This document shows, one piece after another, positions 1 to 5,398 of a DNA stretch of 5,398 nucleotides. This stretch comes from Bacteroidia bacterium (GTDB lineage: Bacteria > Bacteroidota > Bacteroidia > UKL13-3). The translations under genes were made by a program, and so were the position numbers. The notes under the pieces are model-generated. The model did not search any database and was not told the DNA's origin. It worked only from the letters and a program-made list of their open reading frames with translations. The stretch's first letter is position 1. The number at the start of each line of letters is the position of its first letter. Location: NCBI GenBank assembly GCA_022402405.1, contig JAKRSG010000357.1, positions 1 through 5,398 of the forward strand, given 5' to 3'.

Positions 1-1277
1 ACTCGCGATAAAATAACTACCGATATAATTATAGAAACCCAATTCAGATAATTATACGGAATTATCATAAACGCATAAAACAAAGTTAAGCTAATTTTTA
101 ATGCCAATAAACTATATAAACTCCTTGGAATGTATTTTTCTACCAAACGATACACTGCCAACAAAACCAACATTGCTAGTCCAGATACAATAAATAGACT
201 CTGCTTTAAAGCCCCTATTTTCTCGGCTAAAGTGCCCGCATAAAACTCATAATACCAGCTAGCAAAACCTAATCCCCGGTACAACTGAAAAGGCTTATCT
301 CCTGGCTGCTGCCAAGATTGTCCGCTCCACTCTCCTAACGCCGCTTTTTCGTACCCATTATTAAAGGTGTTAAACATGTTTGGAGTTTGCATAATAAAAG
401 GCAACATTACCAAAACAACAAGAAACAACAACGCAAACCCAATTCCAAAAAAGCGCTTAGTTTCTTTGGGTACCATATTTATAAAATGTACGGGCAACCA
501 AAACACAAATGCGTAACGCGATAACAACGGAAAAAGCATTCCAAGAGATTGCACCCAAACGCTATTAGAAAACAGACTTACTCCTAAAAATAAATAATAT
601 CCAAGCACCAATATTTCTACCGTATGCATGGCATCGCTGGTATTTTCGAAATAGATAGTAAACAGAATAAACAAAGGTAAAATAGTTAAGAACAAAGCAT
701 GTTTGAGCTCAGTTGCCATTTTCAAAACCTGCCAAGTATACAAGGCACTTGCTAGAATAAAAATCGAAAATGGAACCCATCGATGGTCTAGGTTCAGCCC
801 GAAACTAACTAAAAAAAACACCCACTGAAAAGGCAGGTAACTGGGAGTGCCTTTACCATAACCGTAGCCATCTACTTCTGCATAAATAGGTTCGGAGGCA
901 TAGGTACGTTTTAAAAAAACTTCTTCTATAAAAGGAAGGATATCGGAATGTTTAATATCTATTGGAAACTGGCGCATATAGCCAGAAATAAGCCATGCTA
1001 ACAAGGCTGTAATTCCTATAAAAACCGACCAAACAATAGATTTATCTTTAGAATGTAGCGTTCCAATTTCTTGGTTATTTAAATAGAATAGAGATTCTGC
1101 CTGGGCATTTTTCAATATAAAAAAGGGCCAAATGGCTAAGAACAATCCAGATAAAACAAGAATAAGCGGACTTATTATAAAACCGAATTCACCCTTTTTA
1201 TAAAAGAGAAAAAGCACCTCTAAAACAAAAGCTAAGTAGAGAGGCCAAAGCTTATTCTTCCTCGCGTGCTCCACCAT
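1..1277 (-). CDS. Polytopic membrane protein, possibly GT-C-type glycosyltransferase (partial, C-terminus off the left edge)
   Basis: I do not recognise the exact family. The reading frame is open from an ATG at 1277 to the window edge, giving 425 residues with no stop. The start is well fixed: an in-frame TAA lies at 1286-1284, three codons upstream, and the next Met is residue 101. It begins MVEHARKNKLWPLYLAF. About 11-12 hydrophobic segments are visible, roughly at residues 10-26, 31-55, 81-99, 147-163, 167-183, 194-210, 219-235, 248-266, 276-296, 358-377, 387-406 and 409-424. Two long polar loops, 100-146 (with D107, D112, E118, E119 and a YLP at 147-149) and 297-357 (rich in aromatics), resemble the loop layout of GT-C glycosyltransferases, whose catalytic acid sits in the first large extracytoplasmic loop. 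That assignment is inference; a transporter or polymerase-like envelope protein is possible. It overlaps the 3' end of the GT51 gene by 26 nt, implying co-transcription and possibly coupled translation. Confidence 0.85.
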   Translation of the reverse strand, partial: MVEHARKNKLWPLYLAFVLEVLFLFYKKGEFGFIISPLILVLSGLFLAIWPFFILKNAQAESLFYLNNQEIGTLHSKDKSIVWSVFIGITALLAWLISGYMRQFPIDIKHSDILPFIEEVFLKRTYASEPIYAEVDGYGYGKGTPSYLPFQWVFFLVSFGLNLDHRWVPFSIFILASALYTWQVLKMATELKHALFLTILPLFILFTIYFENTSDAMHTVEILVLGYYLFLGVSLFSNSVWVQSLGMLFPLLSRYAFVFWLPVHFINMVPKETKRFFGIGFALLFLVVLVMLPFIMQTPNMFNTFNNGYEKAALGEWSGQSWQQPGDKPFQLYRGLGFASWYYEFYAGTLAEKIGALKQSLFIVSGLAMLVLLAVYRLVEKYIPRSLYSLLALKISLTLFYAFMIIPYNYLNWVSIIISVVILSR

Positions 1278-3285
1278 TTCTAATTAATTCTAATTCTTTT
1301 TCGAGCAGAGAATCATTGGCCAAAGAATCATTTTTAACGATGTACATTCTGGCCGGACCAGTTATCTTAATTTGATGCGTAAAGCCAACTGTATCTTCTG
1401 GCACAAGCAAACTTCTGTGCAGCATTTTACTTGTTAAATAGCCAAAGGTTCTGCCTAAATAATCTTTTAGCATTCCTTCTTTATTAAAGCGCCACATAAA
1501 CTTTTTAGGACTTGGAACCAAGGTTGCTAAGAACATACTTTCGTTTAAAGTAAGTTTATCTGGCGATTTTTGAAAGTAGAAACGCGAGGCTTCTCCAATA
1601 CCATATACATTTGGTCCCCACTCAATAATATTTAGGTACACCTCATACATCCTATCTTTAGAAACAATACGATTATTTTCCAAGATGTACACCAACACTA
1701 TTTCTTCGAGCTTGCGAGCCATTGTTTTTTCCCTGCTTAAAAACAAATTTTTCATCAGCTGCATACTTATAGTACTCGCACCTCTTTTAAACTTTCCCGT
1801 TCTAATATTTTTGGCAATCGATTGTCGGAAAGCTTCTGTTACAAAACCCCTGTGGTAGAAAAACGAAGGATCTTCTGTAGTTAAAACACAATTACTTAGA
1901 TACGGAGAAATTTGATCTAGCGGCGTAAAATATGGATTGGCACTTCCTACATAAATACCACGCATAGGTTTGCCATTCTCCATAGGCACATAAACAAAAT
2001 CTTGGTTCATCTTGCCAAGGTTTGCTTCGCCATATTTTTTAATCACAAAATCTTTATTGAGCAAACTACTCTCAAAAACCATTTCATCAGGCTTATTTTC
2101 GTTATGTAAAAAATCTAAACGATAGGCAAACGAACCCGATGCTTCCATCCCTTTTATATGAGAAAACAATCCCTCTGGAAGCGCGTCTATAAAGGTTTGC
2201 GCAGGAATAACATCTGTTTTTAAAACCAAATGATAAATAGTATCCGGACCATTAGTAAACTTTATAAACGGATACACCGTTACCCCATTTACCAATACTT
2301 TTGAAGTACTATCTAAGCTTAAATAATTTTCTCCAATTTTATATAAGTAATCGAAATTAAACTCATTTAACACCACTTCTTTCGAAGAGATTTTCGGATG
2401 TTCAATAGTGAACGATTTTACATTAGCGAGCCCATCAATTTGCAATTCATCGTTTGAGTATTCAATTCTATTGATGAGCAACCTAGCAGAATTAAAACCT
2501 GCTCGCAATTTGAATTTTTCTTCGATGTACGGAATAGTTAACAAACCTGTATCAGCAGAAGATATGCTTAAATCGGCACGCAAATCACTTGGGTAGGCTA
2601 AACCATTTAAATTCCAAACCTGAGTTTTCTCTGCAGAAATAAGTTCTAATCTTCCCTGCACGGCGCCCGATTTAAAGGCTAATTCATGAAAATCAAAATC
2701 AATTTTAATTTCCTCATCTATCACCTTAACCATAAACCGGTCTATTTCTACCTCATCTGGAATTTTGCTAAACACACGTTTAATAAGTTTAAACAAAACC
2801 TTGGCATAATTCTTTTCACGGTTCTCGGTTTCAGTTTCGCTTTCCGTTTCTACCGTTGTTTGGGCATTTGCACTATCCTTTGCTGAACCTAAAAATGCAG
2901 CATAATTGCGCTGCCCATCCTTTTTTGAAAGTTGAAAATATCCATTATTAAGGGCAATTTTCTCTATGGAAATATCTCCAAAAACAGCACTTAACAGATG
3001 AATACTTAATGAAAATTCTTCTAAATCTAACAAAGTATCCCCATGCTGAGGAATCAATTGTAGCTTAGATAATTTTACACCGCTAATACCAACAAACTCT
3101 GCCGATGCTAACTTTAGCTCAACAGAATAAGAATTCAATAATTTGGCTTGAACCTTTTCAATTGCCTTGTTTAAAAAGTAGGTTCGGAACGAAAAAAAAG
3201 AGATAAGGACTAACAACAAAAAAACACCGACTACCTTAGCAGCCAGTGTTATATTTTTCTTAGATTTACTCGATAGATTAAACAT
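1252..3285 (-). CDS. Membrane-anchored peptidoglycan glycosyltransferase (GT51, MtgA-like) with AsmA-like N-terminal region
   Basis: Predicted to polymerise lipid II into glycan strands at the periplasmic face of the inner membrane. Counting from the ATG at 3285 (677 residues), a short basic N-terminus precedes one membrane helix (about 11-33). Residues about 41-407 form a beta-rich region resembling AsmA-type periplasmic proteins, interrupted by an acidic Ser/Thr/Glu linker (about 134-159, including ESETETE). The GT51 domain (about 422-602) has all the expected motifs: TTEDPSFFYHRGF with catalytic E471, GASTISMQLMKN at 502-513, RKLEE at 524-528 with the second acidic residue E528, and YLNIIEWGP at 550-558. 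The last motif and the following YGIGEASRFYF are close to E. coli MtgA. No transpeptidase domain follows, only a charged tail of about 75 residues. MtgA proteins are usually about 230-270 residues, so the N-terminal region is a large addition. A TTG at 3294 would add three residues (MLI), but the ATG is preferred. No Shine-Dalgarno is visible. It starts 11 nt after frr. Confidence 0.9.
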   Translation of the reverse strand: MFNLSSKSKKNITLAAKVVGVFLLLVLISFFSFRTYFLNKAIEKVQAKLLNSYSVELKLASAEFVGISGVKLSKLQLIPQHGDTLLDLEEFSLSIHLLSAVFGDISIEKIALNNGYFQLSKKDGQRNYAAFLGSAKDSANAQTTVETESETETENREKNYAKVLFKLIKRVFSKIPDEVEIDRFMVKVIDEEIKIDFDFHELAFKSGAVQGRLELISAEKTQVWNLNGLAYPSDLRADLSISSADTGLLTIPYIEEKFKLRAGFNSARLLINRIEYSNDELQIDGLANVKSFTIEHPKISSKEVVLNEFNFDYLYKIGENYLSLDSTSKVLVNGVTVYPFIKFTNGPDTIYHLVLKTDVIPAQTFIDALPEGLFSHIKGMEASGSFAYRLDFLHNENKPDEMVFESSLLNKDFVIKKYGEANLGKMNQDFVYVPMENGKPMRGIYVGSANPYFTPLDQISPYLSNCVLTTEDPSFFYHRGFVTEAFRQSIAKNIRTGKFKRGASTISMQLMKNLFLSREKTMARKLEEIVLVYILENNRIVSKDRMYEVYLNIIEWGPNVYGIGEASRFYFQKSPDKLTLNESMFLATLVPSPKKFMWRFNKEGMLKDYLGRTFGYLTSKMLHRSLLVPEDTVGFTHQIKITGPARMYIVKNDSLANDSLLEKELELIRNGGAREEE

Positions 3286-3296
3286 GATAAGCAAGA

Positions 3297-3863
3297 TTAA
3301 ACCTGCATCAAATCTGCTTCTTTAGCAGTTGTTAAATCATCGATTTTCTTGATATAAATATCAGTAGTTTTTTGCACTTGAGCTTCAGCTGTTTTGGCAT
3401 CATCTTCTGGAACTCCTTCTTTTTGAGCCTTTTTAATAGCCTCATTTACCTCCTTACGGATATTTCTGATAGCTACTTTGGCAAATTCTGCTTCGTGCTT
3501 AACTTTCTTTACAATTTCCTTTCTACGCTCTTCGGTTAACATAGGTAAATTAATTCGAATGGTAGAACCATCATTGGTTGGGGTAAAGCCTAAATTGGCA
3601 ATTACGATTCCTTTTTCAATTGCCTGAATGGTGTTTTTTTCCCAAGGCTGAATAGAAATGGTTCTTCCGTCTGGCGTGTTAATATTGGCAACCTGACTAA
3701 CAGGAACTAATGAACCATAATAGTCTACTTTTACCGCATCAAGCATAGAAGGATGCGCTTTTCCAGCGCGAATCTTGGTAAATTCGTTGGCAGCATGGTC
3801 TACGGCATTGTCCATCGCCTCTTTTAAATGATCAAATAATGGCTTTAATCTTGGGTCACTCAT
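3297..3863 (-). CDS. frr: Ribosome recycling factor
   Basis: Cytoplasmic factor that, with EF-G, splits the post-termination ribosome so that its subunits can be reused. The 188-residue product matches the usual length of about 185. The family pattern is clear: an N-terminal helix, KIRAGKAHPSML at 30-41, the small beta domain with YYGSLVPVSQVANI (48-61) and ISIQPWEKNTIQAIEKGI (69-86), then NDGSTIRINLPMLTEERR (97-114). The long C-terminal helices follow, with the conserved arginine cluster AIRNIRKEVNEAIKK (131-145). Domain I is therefore about 1-30 plus 105-188, and domain II lies between. The ATG at 3863 gives the expected N-terminus (MSDPRLKPLF); no Shine-Dalgarno is visible ahead of it, as is common in Bacteroidota. 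It appears to be the first gene of a minus-strand operon and diverges from gltX. pyrH, a frequent neighbour of frr in other bacteria, is not adjacent here. Confidence 0.98.
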   Translation of the reverse strand: MSDPRLKPLFDHLKEAMDNAVDHAANEFTKIRAGKAHPSMLDAVKVDYYGSLVPVSQVANINTPDGRTISIQPWEKNTIQAIEKGIVIANLGFTPTNDGSTIRINLPMLTEERRKEIVKKVKHEAEFAKVAIRNIRKEVNEAIKKAQKEGVPEDDAKTAEAQVQKTTDIYIKKIDDLTTAKEADLMQV

Positions 3864-4003
3864 ACAGTTAAATTTAGTTTAAACAAGGGCCTGCAAAATA
3901 CTACGAGTTCTACAAATTTTTATATTTTTCTTTAAATTTTAATTCACACGGCATCAGATAGTAGGTAAAAACCTTCAACTCCTTATCTTTGCCGCCACTA
4001 ATT
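3864..4003. promoter_or_regulatory. Divergent frr/gltX intergenic region
   Basis: This 140-bp spacer separates the start codons of two divergent genes and must hold promoters for both unless transcription enters from elsewhere. Its middle (about 3911-3945) is very AT-rich and contains the direct repeat AAATTTT at 3914-3920 and 3934-3940, spaced 20 bp apart, or about two helical turns. Such DNA could act as an UP-like or bent element, but that is speculative. For frr on the minus strand only imperfect -7 candidates are visible: TATTTTG at 3900-3894 (one T short of consensus) and AAAATTTG at 3920-3913 (one mismatch). No small ORF, hairpin terminator or riboswitch-like structure was recognised. 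Confidence 0.6.
3984..3991 (+). promoter_or_regulatory. Candidate -7 promoter element for gltX
   Basis: TATCTTTG is a perfect match to the TAnnTTTG -7 box of Bacteroidota housekeeping promoters. It ends 12 nt before the gltX ATG, so transcription would begin about 5-8 nt ahead of the start codon and give a nearly leaderless mRNA. No TTTG-type -33 box is seen at the usual distance upstream (around 3959-3964), which lowers confidence. A chance match in AT-rich DNA is possible. Confidence 0.4.
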
Positions 4004-5398
4004 ATGGATAGAAGAGTAAGAGTAAGATTTGCACCTAGTCCTACCGGACCATTACACATAGGTGGCGTGCGCACCGCCCTATACAATTATTTGTTCGCCC
4101 ACAAACATGGTGGCGATTTTTTAATTAGAATAGAAGATACAGACCAAACGCGTTATGTGCCAGGTGCCGAAGAGTATATTATTGAGTCGTTAAAATGGTT
4201 GGGCATAGAAGCATCAGAAGGCATCGGTTTTGGTGATGGTCCGCATGCACCCTACCGCCAAAGCGAACGTAAAGAAATGTACAAGCAATATGCTATGCAG
4301 TTAATTGCAAACGGCCATGCCTACTATTCTTTTGATACAGCCGATGAATTGGAAGCCATGCGCGAGCGATTAAAAGCCAGTAATGTAGATGCAAAATATG
4401 ATGCCATTACTCGCAGCAGCATGAAAAACTCTCTTACCCTATCGGAAGACGAGGTAAACAAACGCCTAGAAAATGGAGATGCGTATGTGGTTCGTTTTAA
4501 ACTTCCTAGAAAAGAAGAAGTTAAATTTGAAGATGAAATTAGAGGTTGGGTAAATTTTAATACCAACCAAATGGATGATAAAGTTTTATACAAAAGCGAT
4601 GGTATGCCTACCTATCATTTGGCCAATGTAGTAGACGATTATCTCATGAAAATTACCCATGTTATTAGAGGCGAAGAATGGTTACCATCAGCCCCTTTGC
4701 ATGTGTTGCTTTATAGAGCTTTTGGTTGGGAAGATGTTATGCCAAAATTTGCACACTTACCTTTATTATTAAAGCCAGAAGGCAATGGAAAACTAAGCAA
4801 ACGCGATGGAGATAGATTAGGCTTTCCTGTGTTTCCATTAAATTGGGTTGACCCAAACACCCAAGAACCATCAAGCGGTTACAGAGAAGCAGGCTATTTG
4901 CCAGAGGCTGTGGTTAACCTTTTGGCCTTTTTAGGATGGAATCCTGGCACGCAACAAGAATTGTTTAGCTTAGAAGAGTTGGTTCAGGCCTTTTCTTTAG
5001 ATAGAGTAAGCAAATCTGGCGCTAAATTCGACCAAAACAAAGCCAAGTGGTTTAACCAACAATACGTAAGAAAACTTGAAAATCACCAACTAGCACCTGT
5101 ATTGCATCAAGCATTGGTTCAGAACGGCTTGAACCAAAACTTTGATGAAGCATACCTATTAAAAGTATGCGGATTGGTGAAAGAAAAAATATCGTTTACC
5201 AAAGAGATTTGGGAATACAGCATGTACTTTTTTGTGGCACCAAGTACCTTTGATGAATCGGTAGTTAAAAAGAGATTTAACGACAAGATTCCTGCGTTGT
5301 TGGCTGATTTAATAGAAGGTTTTAAAGGACTTGAAACCTATACGCATCAAACAATTGAAGAGATGTACCAATCTGCGCTACAAAAAAATGAAGTATTA
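4004..5398 (+). CDS. gltX: Glutamyl-tRNA synthetase (partial, C-terminus off the right edge)
   Basis: Class I aminoacyl-tRNA synthetase that charges tRNA-Glu with glutamate using ATP. The frame is open for 465 codons to the window edge, without a stop; full-length relatives are around 500 residues, so only the end of the anticodon-binding domain is missing. The N-terminus MDRRVRVRFAPSPTGPLHIG carries the HIGH-type signature (HIGG, 18-21), followed by RIEDTD. The catalytic core continues with LYKSDGMPTYHLANVVDDY (195-213) and RGEEWLPSAPLH (222-233). The KMSKS-type loop is KLSKR at 263-267. About 17 extra residues relative to E. coli follow it (DRLGFPVFPLNWVDP and onward), a form I recall from Bacteroidota sequences. 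Around 107-112 the sequence is YYSFDT, so the cysteines of the zinc-binding E. coli type are absent. Whether the enzyme is discriminating for tRNA-Glu cannot be judged here. The ATG at 4004 gives the standard N-terminus; no Shine-Dalgarno is seen. Confidence 0.97.
   Translation, partial: MDRRVRVRFAPSPTGPLHIGGVRTALYNYLFAHKHGGDFLIRIEDTDQTRYVPGAEEYIIESLKWLGIEASEGIGFGDGPHAPYRQSERKEMYKQYAMQLIANGHAYYSFDTADELEAMRERLKASNVDAKYDAITRSSMKNSLTLSEDEVNKRLENGDAYVVRFKLPRKEEVKFEDEIRGWVNFNTNQMDDKVLYKSDGMPTYHLANVVDDYLMKITHVIRGEEWLPSAPLHVLLYRAFGWEDVMPKFAHLPLLLKPEGNGKLSKRDGDRLGFPVFPLNWVDPNTQEPSSGYREAGYLPEAVVNLLAFLGWNPGTQQELFSLEELVQAFSLDRVSKSGAKFDQNKAKWFNQQYVRKLENHQLAPVLHQALVQNGLNQNFDEAYLLKVCGLVKEKISFTKEIWEYSMYFFVAPSTFDESVVKKRFNDKIPALLADLIEGFKGLETYTHQTIEEMYQSALQKNEVL

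Noticed and set aside
2408..2596. Plus-strand 62-codon open frame
   Set aside because: It lies wholly inside the GT51 gene on the opposite strand, and its product resembles no protein I know; it is a shadow of the minus-strand coding sequence.
2686..2886. Plus-strand 66-codon open frame
   Set aside because: It is antisense to the GT51 gene, and its Phe/Asn/Lys-rich product is what antisense reading of AT-rich coding DNA gives.
3286..3294. TTG at 3294 as the start of the GT51 protein
   Set aside because: The ATG three codons downstream (3285) is a stronger start, leaves the membrane anchor intact and has a normal 11-nt gap after frr. The TTG cannot be fully excluded.
3911..3945. AT-rich block with a repeated AAATTTT as a possible operator or terminator
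   Set aside because: The repeat is short and likely by chance at this base composition, no stable GC stem is present, and both flanking genes point away from it, so a terminator makes no sense here.
4324..4593. Minus-strand 89-codon open frame
   Set aside because: It is antisense to the clearly coding catalytic core of gltX; its Ser/Leu-rich composition is typical of a shadow frame.

Overview
The window looks like a chromosomal segment of a Bacteroidota bacterium. It is AT-rich, its start codons lack Shine-Dalgarno sequences, one spacer has a Bacteroidota-type -7 box (TAnnTTTG), and its glutamyl-tRNA synthetase carries an extra segment just after the KLSKR loop that I recall from Bacteroidota relatives. 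The genus cannot be named from what is visible.

Layout: two divergent transcription units share a 140-bp spacer (3864-4003). To the left, on the minus strand, lie frr (ribosome recycling factor), then a 677-residue membrane-anchored protein with an AsmA-like N-terminal region and a C-terminal GT51 peptidoglycan glycosyltransferase domain, then a multi-pass membrane protein that runs off the left edge. The spacing is tight (11 nt between the first two, a 26-nt overlap between the second and third), so the three are probably one operon. To the right, on the plus strand, gltX (glutamyl-tRNA synthetase) runs off the right edge after 465 codons.

How the genes fit together: frr and gltX are translation housekeeping genes. 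The GT51 protein would polymerise lipid II into glycan strands at the outer face of the inner membrane. The last gene is a polytopic protein of unknown function whose architecture resembles GT-C glycosyltransferases that use lipid-linked sugars, which would suit an envelope role but is inference. No RNA genes, insertion sequences, CRISPR arrays or clear terminators were seen. I do not see a wholly novel system. The items most worth a second look are the AsmA-like/GT51 fusion and the unclassified membrane protein that overlaps it.
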